A program made the position numbers and the translations under genes. Under the pieces are notes generated by a model. It saw nothing but the letters and a program-made list of their open reading frames with translations, had not been told where the DNA came from and made no database searches. DNA of 47,799 nt from Chara braunii (Eukaryota > Streptophyta > Charophyceae > Charales > Characeae): the NCBI GenBank assembly GCA_003427395.1, contig BFEA01000813.1:415382-463180 (forward strand), written 5' to 3'. Numbering within the stretch: the stretch's first letter is position 1; each line of letters opens with the position of its first letter. Positions 21,424 through 32,605 of this stretch are shown piece by piece.

Positions 21424-22030
21424 ATTGATCCCCAAATATGACCTTACCATTGATCTCGCCCGCCATCAACACCCCAGTTTCGCATCTTTTCCTACCCGAT
21501 TCTGTTGAGGAACTCGCAGGATACACACTCCTTGCTCATGTTTCTCCTTTACTCGTCCTCTCCTCGACTCTCCGCGCACCTCTTTTCTTCTTTGCCTCTT
21601 ATTCTACTAACCAATCGTCCACACTAACCCTACCATGCAATTCGCCCGGGCTCATAACCCCAATTTCGCCTCCTCCCTCGCTAGATTTTGTCCAGAACTC
21701 GACGAGCTACATAGTCTCTTCTTTTGCCATCTCCATTCTCCTAACAACTCCGCGCGGTCCTTCTTCCTACTAGCTCCCTCTACACTAACTTTTGCACCAA
21801 TCTGAATTTGGATCCGGGGTCGCCAGCCCTTAGAACCCCTGATTCAAGCCCTCCCTTGCCCAATTCCGTTCGGAAACGAGGGAGATATGTGTCTCTTATT
21901 CTCTTTCCTCTTCGCTCCACCATAGCTCCATGTACATTCTCTTTTCTTCCTAACTCTCAATTTGCTAACTTTCTACTCAAACTAACGGCATATTCGGATT
22001 CGCCCCTGGCCCGATTCTAACACAAAATGA
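21424..22030 (+). repeat. Degenerate tandem repeat of about 180 bp, three copies
   Basis: Similar phrases recur near 21462, 21648 and 21826: a start with ...AACCCC(A/T)..TTTCGCC-like sequence, CCC...C(G/T)ATT(C/T)TGT..(G/A)(G/A)AACTCG or GTTCGGAAACGAGG, then TCTCTTNTTCT...CTCTTC. Later parts of each unit share TTCTAC(T/A)...CTAAC and (A/T)ATTCG(C/G)CC. The alignment is by eye. ORFs through it are not conserved. Confidence 0.45.
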
Positions 22031-23068
22031 GTAAGTTATGATCTCTCCCTTACGCCATGCTCACCCTCTCGCTCCGCTCCGCCCCTCCTTTTTCTCAAAT
22101 GCATCCGACGCAAATTCACGCTAGGTTCGCTTCCCCTCTTCCTTACTAACTCCTCCAGCTAACGCCCGACTACGCACTAACCCGAACACTGCAACGGGCA
22201 ATGTTTGATACAGACAGCAGGCCAGTGGCCGCGGAAGCCGAAATCCATTAAGGAGTGTGTAACACCCATCTGCCGAATCAATCAGCCCTCGCCGCGGAAG
22301 CTGCCGCAGCCCACGACCTTCGCTTGGCCGTCGAGGCAACGCCGACGCTGCAGCAAACGGGAGTGCATGGTCTTGCCGCAACGCCTACACCTAGCCTAGG
22401 TGGAGCATGTCCCGGTGCAGATCTTGGTGGTCGTAGCAGTTATTCGCAAGGGACTTCGGGCCAAGTGGGGAGGTGTCCGATGGGAACGGCTGCTGGGACA
22501 GCCCTGCCGCACAGCCAAAACTGCGGCAGCCTTCTGCCAGTGCCCCACTGCCCCCGCCCAGCTCAGGCATAGTTCACCATCTTGCGGGGCCCGATAGGCA
22601 TGCTCACACTCAGACCTCTCCCGTCAGATGGTGGGGGCGGATGGTCCACCGTCAGCGACCCCCTTTTTACGGCTTCCTCCCGCGCTGTGGGCCAAGCACC
22701 CAATAGCCTTCATGCCCATTGACCTCCTCGGTCCGTGTTCCCACGCAGTCAGGATTTTGTCAATGCCTCGGTCGCACCAGAGTCTCGATGGGCGCACTCA
22801 AGGTCTTTAACTGCCATTGTCCAACGTGCCCGGCGTCGGCCTCATAACCGATTACCAAGGTAAAAAATAACTAAATAAATAAAAATAAGAATAAATGTCG
22901 CGCGTCCCTCTGGCCCGTGACGCCACGCACACTCAGGTAGCGCATGGTTGCGCCTCGCCGTCAATACCCCACGCACGCCGCTCACCCAGACGAGGATCTG
23001 AGCTTCCTCTCGCGTGCGCGTCGTCAGACGAGCGAGGTTGCACTGGCGTAACTTGCAGAAAACACTCC
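22031..23068. other. Unrecognised GC-rich stretch
   Basis: Several overlapping short ORFs occur (for example 22255-22572, +, Ala- and Gly-rich), but none carries a motif I can name and their frames are mutually exclusive. A short AT-rich run lies near 22860-22895. The part at 22896-23050 is rich in CGCACGC-type sequence. Confidence 0.35.
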
Positions 23069-23090
23069 AAATACCCCTGTAAGGGTATTT
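23069..23090. repeat. Perfect inverted repeat AAATACCC/GGGTATTT, related to one at 34642-34669
   Basis: The 8-bp arms flank CTGTAA. The right half and its flank (TGTAAGGGTATTTCGTACGA) resemble TGTAAGGGTATTTGGTATGA at the right end of the inserted block, where arms AATACCTTA and TAAGGGTATT pair with one bulge. The shared hairpin may mark element ends. Confidence 0.7.
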
Positions 23091-24327
23091 CGTACGATAG
23101 CATTTTCGGACCCTATTAAGCGACGTCCCCGTCGCATCGGGCGTGCCCTCAAAGAAAAGTATAGAATACCTTCTAACCTAGCCCACTTGACTAAAACGGT
23201 CATCAAGTTGTATCAACTCCAAGCCTCTATCCCTTAATACAATTGAACAAAAGTTAACGGTCAAAAATATCATTTGATTCCTGATCAAAAATAGAAATCT
23301 ACAATAGCCTAATAATCGGCTAGGCACTAACACATCTCAACCTCTAATTCAACAAAATGGATAAAGCCACTTTCCACCAGCTATAATTATGGACAGGAAA
23401 TCATCCAAAGCCAAACTTGAGACCGCCACTTTCGGTCTCTTTGAACGATATTTTATCGCGCCGGACACCCTGATCATCCTACCACTAGCTAAAACTCAAA
23501 CTCAGTGGTGGGTCAAAATTCAGGATCTCAATCTTTATTTAGTCCCTTTTCTTTTCACACATCAATTACTCAAACTCAATTGATCTATACACTCCTTTTC
23601 GAGCTCTTCCCCAAAGGAACGCCCCATTGTGGGGATTAATCAGAAACTTCAATTTTTCAGCTAACCAAATAGGTTAGACTGATTGACCTCATCACACATG
23701 CCACATATATATCTTCTGGGTTGGGCCCTGTTAATCCCATTCTCACAGCACTTATTGTCACATGCAAGCCACTCAGTTCGGTCACTCGCAGAAACGAATG
23801 GGCGGAGACATTGACTAAGCTTCCAAAATAAATTAAACCCACCCTTTTGCCCATAAATTCTGCTTTTATGAGTAAGGCTCTTCACTTTCATCACACGTTT
23901 TGTCGATCTCACCCATAAGCTTTGTCAGTGAGCAAACTTTCATAATCTTCTAAAAACTCAAGTTTTTACTGCTTAAAATTTCAGACTCGTTGACACGCCA
24001 CTTTCAACCAAAACTAAAGCTGACTGGAGGGTCCCAAAATCAGGTGGGTTTCCCAGCCGCAGATGACGCTCCTATCGGCTAATAGTCAATTTAGTCTTCT
24101 CAATCATGGAAATCAATGTCGGGAACTAGACCGTTTGCAGCCCATAACAACCTAAGTGAAGGGTCCCTGCATCCAGCGGGTTTCCCTGCCGCAGATGACA
24201 CCTTCACCGGTTATCATGCGACTGAACAGGCCGGGATGCCAATTCTGGCGGTTCTTTCCTCATCCTCTGATGCGTACAAAACCACCTGTGACTCACAACC
24301 AAAGGCCAAGATGACACCTTCACGGGT
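23091..24327. other. AT-rich stretch with several short hairpins and a 132-bp duplication
   Basis: No gene is present. Hairpins: TAGCC/GGCTA at 23305-23322; GAGACCG/CGGTCTC at 23419-23439; CTAACC/GGTTAG at 23661-23677; TAAAAACT/AGTTTTTA at 23951-23968. A reverse-oriented relative of the array loop (CCCATAAGCTTTG) lies between CTCAC and GTGAG near 23908-23932. GGGTCCC...GGGTTTCCC(A/T)GCCGCAGATGAC occurs at 24029 and again at 24161. The stretch is cut by the assembly gap. Confidence 0.55.
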
Positions 24328-24942
24328 NNNNNNNNNNNNNNNNNNNNNNNNNNNNNNNNNNNNNNNNNNNNNNNNNNNNNNNNNNNNNNNNNNNNNNNNN
24401 NNNNNNNNNNNNNNNNNNNNNNNNNNNNNNNNNNNNNNNNNNNNNNNNNNNNNNNNNNNNNNNNNNNNNNNNNNNNNNNNNNNNNNNNNNNNNNNNNNNN
24501 NNNNNNNNNNNNNNNNNNNNNNNNNNNNNNNNNNNNNNNNNNNNNNNNNNNNNNNNNNNNNNNNNNNNNNNNNNNNNNNNNNNNNNNNNNNNNNNNNNNN
24601 NNNNNNNNNNNNNNNNNNNNNNNNNNNNNNNNNNNNNNNNNNNNNNNNNNNNNNNNNNNNNNNNNNNNNNNNNNNNNNNNNNNNNNNNNNNNNNNNNNNN
24701 NNNNNNNNNNNNNNNNNNNNNNNNNNNNNNNNNNNNNNNNNNNNNNNNNNNNNNNNNNNNNNNNNNNNNNNNNNNNNNNNNNNNNNNNNNNNNNNNNNNN
24801 NNNNNNNNNNNNNNNNNNNNNNNNNNNNNNNNNNNNNNNNNNNNNNNNNNNNNNNNNNNNNNNNNNNNNNNNNNNNNNNNNNNNNNNNNNNNNNNNNNNN
24901 NNNNNNNNNNNNNNNNNNNNNNNNNNNNNNNNNNNNNNNNNN
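24328..24942. other. Assembly gap (615 N)
   Basis: A continuous N run. It hides the outer end of the element B 3' LTR (about 108 bp by comparison with the other LTR) and the flanking duplication. Confidence 0.99.
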
Positions 24943-25707
24943 CCATCATCATCAACGAAGAACCAGAGTTGATATCCTATTGGCGCTCGGCGCCCAGACT
25001 ACATGTGGCAGATCCTATCTAGCCTATACTACGAAGCAGAATAATGACATCAACAGCGTTCCCGAAGTACGAGAATGTGGCGACCAATGTCGCCCGCTTC
25101 AGCACCAGGTATGTCTTGCGCTACACTCACAACCCCGATCCACACCGCACAGATGCAACTAGCACCCAAGGACCACCCTGCGCTTCACCCAGCATACAGC
25201 AGTGCAGCTTGGCCATGGCTGCGTGCTCCCTCCCTACTCGCTCGTGAGAGTGTGAGTGCCAGCCAGCCAGCAGATAGCGCACCAGCGCTCGCGCAGCATG
25301 CAGCCAGCACCCCCCCATCCCGAATGAGAGGCAGGCCCTTCCCTATATCGAAGTGGCCTGCCTGCGTCCAGTCCAAGAAGCTTCCAGTAGGCCCCGGTAG
25401 CCTGAGGCGCAGTCACCAGGAAAGCAGGCCTTGGGCCTGAAGTGGTTGCATGCGCCCAACTGCTTTCGGCCTGTGTTCGGCCCGGTACCTGAACCCAGCC
25501 CAGGGCCTGTTCTTCGTTCATTCACACAGAAGGCCCTGGGCCTGGGTTCATTCAACCAACTGGCGCTGCGCAACTGCCTGAATTTTCCCCAATGCGGGGT
25601 ACCCTGAAAAACGGGGCCTGAAGGGCCTGTCGTGCCTGCCTTCACTTAGGGCGGCCGACCTTGCTGCAAATAGGGCCCCGTAGGGGCTAAGCGGGCGTAG
25701 CCTCGCA
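24943..25707 (-). repeat. 3' LTR of element B (outer end in gap)
   Basis: These 765 bp align base for base with 32714-33478. On the minus strand it starts TGCGAGGC. It contains the palindrome GGCGCTCGGCGCC at 24982-24994 and long GGCCCTGGGC-type runs. The ORFs inside are shadows of this non-coding GC-rich sequence and occur in both LTR copies. Confidence 0.9.
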
Positions 25708-25718
25708 TTCCCTCCTCC
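25708..25718 (-). other. Polypurine tract of element B
   Basis: GGAGGAGGGAA on the minus strand is directly followed by the TGCGAGG start of the 3' LTR. Confidence 0.75.
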
Positions 25719-25744
25719 ATATCTTCGTCAGTCCTCTGGGAAGA

Positions 25745-28282
25745 TCAATCCTGAGCCATCTGGCGCTTTCCTTTCGATACATCCTTCTCAAAGCGGGCAA
25801 CGATTTGAGGAGCGGTCTCCATCAATTCCTCCCGAGTAAACCAGCGGTCCTCTTTCGGATCCGTGTGATGTCTGAAGTGGACACGAAACTGCAGTTTTAG
25901 CTTTGGAGGACGTCCCCTTCCTGGAGGCTTCTGGACGGGCATCTCCCTGTGGTCGACGATATCATCGATGTCGACTTCTCCGTCCATGGTTGGGGGCAGC
26001 ATTGATCGACGGGAGGGAAACTGATCAGTTTCCTCGGACGAAGCGAGCTTAGAGGCATGAAAGACAGGGTGAGTTCTGAGATGACCAGGGATACGAATGA
26101 CATATGATGGACCATCAGGATCTGTCCCTACTACATCTAGAACTTCCCAAGGTCCAAAGTACTGAGGCATGAGTTTGCGGGATATCCCGAACTCCTGTCC
26201 CAGTTCTGAAGACTTAACCCAGACTCTGTCCCCAACCTGAAACGTAGAAGGGCGGCGGTGTCTATTCTCAGACTCTATCATTGCTGCCTGTGCCTTCTGC
26301 ATGTTTTCTGCAGCCTCCTGCATCTTCTGTTCACATCTATAGGCAAACTCCAAGGTGCCCGGTGTAGCAGTTGGCTGGTTGTTGGGAAGTAGGAAGTCTA
26401 AGGGCAGTCTAGGCTTGAACGTCAGTTGTAGACTGTTAGGACTCATCCCGGTGGTACTGTGTATAGCGTTGTTATATAGACTGGCGACTAGAGCAAGCTT
26501 TTCGTCCCAGTTTACCTGGTTGGGCTTGATGTAGTGCCTCAACAGGTGTTGCACAACGCAGTTCATTTGTTCAGCCTGGCTATTAGCTTCTGGATGATTT
26601 CCAGAGGTCATCTGCAGTTGAGTTCCTTGTTCAGCTGCAGCGGCCTTCCACAATTCACTCGTGAACCTGACGTCCCTGTCACTGACTATAGACTTCGGCA
26701 GTCCAAAGTCTCTAACCCAGTTCTCTTTAAATAGCCTGATCACATACTCGGTCTTCGCTGTTTCTGGCATAGCTATTAATCTAGCGAACTTACTAAACCT
26801 ATCCACGATAACAAAGATCTGTCTCATCCCACTCTTGCTGGTAACCAGCGTATCCATGAAGTCCATGGACAAACTTTCACCCGACCTTTTCAGAATCGGA
26901 AGGGGCTTGAGCAGCCCAATAGGGGCCTGAGTACGGGGCTTGTCTCTTTGGCAAACTTGACAAGTTTCCACGTACAACTGTGCATCTTTCATCATCGTGG
27001 GCCACCAGAACCGCTGCAGCAAGTTCGCTGCGGTCTTCTTATACCCAAAATGGCCGGTGGCATCATGACACTCGCCTAAAAACAAACTACGCAAAGACTC
27101 ACTATTTGGAACACACAAGCATTTATTCCCTGCCTTCTCTAGGAACAGCAAGCCATTGACCAACTCAAACTCGGCGGAGGTCTTCTTATCCTTCGCCTCA
27201 AGTCTGCGTATAATATCAGACATAAACTGGTCCTGACGATAGGCTTCCACCAAAGATTGAGTCACATCGTCCGTCAGATCGAACTCAGTAATCAGCGCAC
27301 CTGAGAAGTCCGGTCTGCGCGACAAGGCATCAGCAACCTTGTTGTACTCCCCTTTTAGATACNGAGGATCAAAGTCATATTGCTCAATGACTTCGATCCA
27401 ACGCTTGAGAGCGTCNGAGAGTACCGNNTGTGTTCTCATCNATCTCAGGGTCTGATGATCAGTCCGGAGGATGAAGAACCNCCCAAGGAGGTNGNGTCTC
27501 CAATGGGTGAGAGCCTTGTACANCGCATAGAGTTCCTTCTCATAAGTGGACTTAGCCAACTTNTGAGACGGCATTTTCTTGGACATGTACTCTACTGGCC
27601 TCAACTTTGGCCCATCCTGCTGCGCAAGCACGACGCCAATGCCATATTGGTTGGCATCCGTTGTGACTATAAACGGCTTGTCAGGATCAGGAAGTTTCAA
27701 GACTTCATAGTGCGTCAATGCGTGCTTCAGATGTTTGAAAGCAGCCTCGCACTTATCTGTCCACTCCCAAGGGGTGTCAAGGCGGGTCGGATCAGTCAAA
27801 GGAGCAGCCACTATGCTGTAGTTCTTAACGAAAGTCCTATAATAGCCTGTCATTCCTAAGAATGATCTCATCTCAGTCACAGACTGAGGACGTGGCCAAT
27901 CACGAATGCTGGCCACCTTTGCGTCATCGGGCTTCAACCCTTCCGCGGAGATCTCATGACCCAAGTACAAGACACGGGTGCGGCCAAACTCGCATTTCTC
28001 ATCGTTGATCTTGAACTTGTGCTGTCGCAGGAGACCGAGGACTTTGTCCAAGTGTGCAACATGTTCCTCGACGGTCTTACTAAAAATAAGTATGTCATCG
28101 AGGTACACGATGACAAACTTATCCAAGTAGTCATGGAATATCCGATTCATAGCGTGCTGAAAGGTGCCAGGAGCATTGCAAAGGCCGAAAGGCATCACCA
28201 CAGCGGTTTTGTGTTGATCCTCGGGCCGGATGGCAATCTGATGGTATCCGGACTTCAGATCTATCTTGCTAAGTACCGGCAC
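25745..28282 (-). pseudogene. pol: Element B reverse transcriptase (most), RNase H and integrase
   Basis: An 845-codon open frame, the longest in the window. [15 protein letters not shown] (residues 6-18), MPFGLCNAP, YLDDIL (Y60-D63, bases 28105-28094) and SFLGMTGYYRTFV. RNase H: VTTDANQYGIGVV, EKELYA and NKVADALSRR. Integrase: HDATGHFG and CQVCQRDK zinc ligands, then SMDFMD, SDRDVRF and SQAEQ as the D, D, E core; then RVWVKSSEL, HPVFHASKL and WFTREELMETAP at the end. Odd: compared with A, RT lacks about 10 residues between EDQHKT and VVMPF, removing the conserved TRYG-YEF stretch, so RT should be inactive. The first codons of RT are in the next frame (28821-28261). Several N calls occur between 27362 and 27562. 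Confidence 0.92.
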
Positions 28283-28821
28283 CCTTGCACTCTATCTAGC
28301 AGATCGTCGATGCGCGGTAGGGGCTCTCTGTTCTTTACAGTGATGGCATTGAGGCCCCTATAGTCAATGCACATCCTAAGAATTCCCTCCTTCTTAGGCA
28401 CGAATAGAACTGGAGACCCATAAGGAGAGACACTCGACCGGATCCAGCCCTTCTCTACGAGTTCCTTGAGTTGGCGGCGAAGCTCATCAAGCTCACCTGG
28501 AGACATCCGATAGATCCTACCCTTTGGAATACTAGATCCTNGGATAATCTCTATCGCATGGACGACCTCCCTCTCAACAACCCCTGTAGGCTCCTCAAAT
28601 AGATCAGGGTATTTGGCCACTACCCCCTCTATCTCTGGCGGCATTTTTACCGGCTCGCCCGCAGCAGAGACGTAAACTAGATACATACCCTCCTCCGGAT
28701 TTTGCTTATAATAATTGTAGAACGCTGCCGCACACAAGCATCCGTGGGAATCGATCAGACTACTAGGCTTAAACTTGTGTAATCTGGCGGTTCCCCCGTT
28801 TGGCGAAGTGTGTTTGACCAC
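28261..28821 (-). pseudogene. pol: Element B reverse transcriptase, N-terminal part
   Basis: The protease-RT linker and RT fingers: [40 protein letters not shown] and LNAITVKN, ending RVQGCRY before the frame breaks. The break is a single-base loss near 28275 (TTAGCAAGATAG where element A has a codon more evenly read), which throws the frame to the 28282-25745 ORF. An N lies at 28542. The frame is continuous upstream to the protease except for TAG at 28848-28846, so it was one pol ORF. Close match to 3270-3780 of element A supports the call. Confidence 0.88.
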
Positions 28822-29323
28822 CTTTCGGTCCCAGTCAAACTGGGGCTATGCCACGGAGAGGTAGTACATACCCAATAGCATGTCCATGGGGAGTTCGTCG
28901 CTAACCAGGAATGAGACATGATGCCTCACTTCCCCTCCCGCGTACGGGAAAAGACACTCTATGTCTTTTAGGTAGTCATGGACTACCATGTGCTGTTTGT
29001 TGGCGCAGGTCGACTCAGGCGCTGCACTTGCCCCTGTAAGCGCAGCCTCTCAACGCACGCGCGGCTAATAAAGTTCCTAGTCGAGCAAGTGTCGTAATAG
29101 GCCCCGGCCTTGCGGCCTCTATGAACATTTCACTCCTAGGGGCTTTGACTAACGCCGTCCAAGAAGCTAGTGGGTCTGATCTAGACCACTCATCCTCTAG
29201 CTCCTCTAAGGATTCAAACACATTCATCGAACAAAGGGTCGATGGGTCTGAATGTGTTTGCGGGACGACTGAAGAGTCTGTAGCTTGGGCCATCTCTCGC
29301 GAAGGTGAGGGTGAATCCACCAT
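28822..29323 (-). pseudogene. pol: Element B protease region
   Basis: An acidic linker (FESLEELEDEW) precedes the protease, as in A. The active-site segment is in a shifted frame and reads DTCSTRNFIS near 29085-29056, with Cys in place of the Gly of the retropepsin D-T-G triad. VSFLVSDELPMDMLLGM follows. One frameshift lies between EMFIEA and the active site (near 29125-29100), and a TAG is at 28848-28846. It would process Gag-Pol if intact. Element A, the other member of this family here, reads DNG at the same place. Confidence 0.78.
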
Positions 29324-29352
29324 CTCGACCCTAGTAGGAACAGCTACTACTC

Positions 29353-31326
29353 CTACTGGCCCGACTTGTTTCCCGGAGCACTGCCTGAAGAACTGGCAAT
29401 GTTGCTACCAACGGGTTGAGAGGATCCTACCCTCGACCCCATAGTGGGCGGGATTTTCTCGGTGACCTTTCTGTTGCGGCACTTGTACATGCTATGACCA
29501 TATTGGCCACACTTGATACAAGCTTGCCGTGCCCACCGATCTCTCCACGCGTCCTCAGATAGACCCGCTTTCTCCCATGGAGGAGCATTGGGGCCGGTTT
29601 GACTCTTCGACCGGGATCCCCTAGGGCGTCTACCGGTCCCTTTACCTTTTTGCTGGGTTACGGCGGCGACTACTCCNCCCTCTGAAGTTTCGCCACCCGC
29701 CTCTGCACCTACTCCCTCCTGGAAGTTGCCATCCAACTCGATGGTTGAACCATCGTTGTCGACAAACATGATGCGACCTTTCGCTTTCCAGTTAGGAGGC
29801 AGTGTCTTCTTTCTCCCTTCCGTAGTGGGTGCCTGTCCATGCCCTATCTTTGCCTCAAGGTCTAGGGCTACCTTGCTGAACGAAGGGAAGTTGTGCATAT
29901 TGATGTTGGCCTCTTTTGCCAACTGGTTCCTGAGAGGCTGAGATAAGCACCTCAAGTACGAAGTTAACAGGACCTGGGGGTCATAGCGTACCCCTAGAAC
30001 ACAAATCAAACGCTCTACAACGTCGGTGGCATCCCTTACTGACTTAAACTGCCGCGTGTGCAGCGTCAAGATCGCATCAGTGGCCTTTTGAGCCTCCTGA
30101 GGATTATGCCACCTTTCTTCCACCATTTTCAGGAAGTCCTCCAATTTCTGAGAGGCTGCCCAAGAGTGGAAGTCATGACCGTATCCCTGGAGTTGGACTA
30201 ACCCACTTAACCATCTTGTTGCACTACCCTCTAGGTAGGATGCAGCCACAAGCACTTCTTCATGTGGCAAGGTGAGTTTACACCTGACATAGACCGGCAC
30301 TGCCCTCAACCATGTGTCGAGATCTTCGCCTCTCTTGTCCCCTGTAAAGGGTTTGGGAGCGGTGATGGCCGTCTTTGGAACCCACTGACTTTGTCCCGGT
30401 CCCTTCACCAACCCGGGCTGTGGACCCGGCGATACAGGTTGTTGTGCTAGCTGCTGGGGCTGTGTGCCCTGAGGTTGCACTGACTGCGAGACAACAGGCT
30501 GCGTGGTGACCGCAACCTATGACGGACTTGGATTAAACACTGTCTGTACAGGAACCTGTAGACTACTCCCTGCTGTTACCCCTCCTGAAAGCGGCATGCC
30601 CAGGGAAACTATTGCAACCGTTGAAGGGGCTACATATGGGGATACCCCTGTCATCGGTGGGACATAAAAAGGAGGATATGGCACGGGCCAGGCACCAGGC
30701 CCGGCTGGTGATGGTGTTGCCTGAGCGCGGCCTGACAATACGGCTAGACTCTGTTGAATGTCCTGAAGGATGGTAGTCTGGTGCTCCTGCATCTCAATAA
30801 CCCCTAGCATGGCCTTCCTAACTACCCTCACATCATCATCCATATGCGCCAGGTCCATCGTTTCTAACTCCTCTATGTTTGTCTCTCTTTGTTGCATCCT
30901 GACCCTTCTTCTAATCATTATCTCTTTCTCCCTTTTTATCTTTCCTAGTGCCTGCTGTAGCTGTGCCTCCTGCAGGGCTGCCTGCTGGATGGCGACATCC
31001 TCCGGGGTCAACACCGCGGGCTGGCTTGCCATTAAGCCAGTAGACTGACTCACGGTCTGTGCGACCGTGGACCCGGCAATACCTGAGCTACCGGCTTGAG
31101 AAGTCTGCTGCGCAGACGTGCTCATGGTTGTTGTGGCCATGGCTGCAGTAGCACCAGCCTCACCAATTAAGGTTCTGCTGGCCTCGACTGCTCTAGCTCT
31201 CCTCTCCCTCTGTCGGTGGAACAGTTCCCTATCACCCTCCGGTCCTATGGACACGTGAGTTAACGGGCCTCTGGCAGATCGCAAGATCCTGCGGTCGTCC
31301 TCTCCGGTGTCCCCTGTGTCGCTCAT
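29353..31326 (-). pseudogene. gag: Element B gag with one in-frame amber codon
   Basis: The ATG at 31326 opens an acidic start (SDTGDTGEDDRR), an Arg/Ala-rich stretch, a Gln-rich coiled coil (about residues 110-180) and a Pro-rich linker. TAG at 30519-30517 (residue 270) interrupts, and the same frame continues from 30516 to 29353. The second part has the capsid (ASYLEGSATRWLSGL, RWHNPQEAQKATDAI, SYLRCLSQPLRNQLA) and the zinc knuckle CIKCGQYGHSMYKC (29520-29479). An N is at 29677. Apart from the amber codon the reading frame is intact for about 657 codons, so readthrough or a single recent mutation are both possible. It aligns with A gag from start to end. Confidence 0.88.
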
Positions 31327-32590
31327 GGACTACAACACTGTGCAATGTCTACACTAAATCATTCTAGATGCCTACCGCAGCTTAGTGCACAGACCAACTA
31401 TTTAGTGGTGGCTACTTTTGGAACAGATCTCATTTGGGGTCAACAGGTAAGTCAGATTCCTACTGTCAATACTATTTTTAGTAAGATTAGTTCTCAAACA
31501 GAGGAAGCATCAGGAATAAACAATATTCTAAACTAATGTTGTCTGTCAGCATAGCTGTCCATCTAACTAGTCAAAAATAAAAATAATGTTGACTGACTGG
31601 GTCTGTTCATAGCATGGAATTAAAACCCGAACTTATCACCTGGAACCTACCCCTCCCTTTGTTCTCCTCAAAGTCACGGTGTCACGTTTCTTTGCATCAG
31701 AAGCCAAGCGTGTCTTAAAGGTGTGCAATCCGGTCCCACCCCTGTGCCNCGGGTTATCGTCGAGCAAGGCAGCCACAACACTCTTATTTACCCTCGTACG
31801 CCGACGANCCTTCCACTCGGATGATCTGGCNGATCAAGAGGCAATTTAACGTCCGCCCCCAAGTGACATCAGGAATTATTTTACGTCGCAGCAGGACGAC
31901 GATCACAGCCAGATCAGAGCCGAGTCCCCAACCAGAAATGTTTATAGACGGTTTGGTAAGCGTCTGTAGAGGCTGCCACACTCGAGTTAACCCCTATCAT
32001 GCGCAAGCAACAGAACCAACGACTTGCAGCGAAGCATGCGTGTACTACACCCAGTGGGTTGGCATGGTGACCGTGACCCAGTGCCTCGTCCAGGGCCCTT
32101 CAAGAAGCTCCGCCCGTCTTCCCCGAGATGCTCCACGTGAACAATCACGACTCTCAAGGTTGAGCGCACACGACACCTCACGATGAGAGGACTCTCAAGA
32201 CAAAACTCACAACCTCACGGTAAGAAGTGATGAAGAGGGTAGGTAAGGTTAAGAGCAACGTACCTCGTTCATGCTGCCCCCAACCACAGAGATAGTCTCA
32301 CCAGATGACCTGAAGATGATTGTGATGACCAGTCACAGCATCGACACAACCAGCATTTCGCCGTTCCAACTCAGCCTCAATCACCCAACAGATAGTTCTC
32401 ATCACATTGCGAACACCCAATATTTACACCTTAGCCTTCCAGGCGATGCCCCTCACCACCTGGGTCGCCTTCACACTCGTCTCCACCCTCCTCACTACAC
32501 ACCACTTACGACCAAACTCTCCCAGCAGACCGCATGTATGTACCGCATAAGGTAGAAGACAAGCGCCAGATGAGCGCAATCCTACCACAG
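31327..32590 (-). other. Untranslated leader of element B
   Basis: There is no supported gene. The part at about 31640-32218 matches the first 560 bp of the window (element A leader) and includes the TATA-like box near 31948-31938. The parts next to gag and next to the primer-binding site are less conserved. A few N calls occur (31749, 31807, 31831). Confidence 0.75.
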
Positions 32591-32602
32591 CTCTGCTACC
32601 AA
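32591..32602 (-). promoter_or_regulatory. Primer-binding site of element B, initiator-Met tRNA type
   Basis: On the minus strand it reads TGGTAGCAGAGC, three bases (ATT) after the TGCA end of the 5' LTR. The known plant initiator-Met primer site begins TGGTATCAGAGC, so there is one mismatch in 12. It fixes the LTR end and the element orientation. Confidence 0.8.
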
Positions 32603-32605
32603 ATT

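Noticed and set aside
23069-23090. Hairpin as a Helitron 3' end
   Set aside because: No CTRR end follows at the required distance, and no Rep/helicase sequence is seen.
24116-25162. ORF of 348 codons on the + strand
   Set aside because: It spans the 615-N gap and continues into the B LTR.
25075-25645. ORFs conserved between 25075-25645 and 32846-33416
   Set aside because: They are conserved only because both lie in LTR copies of element B; there are no protein motifs.
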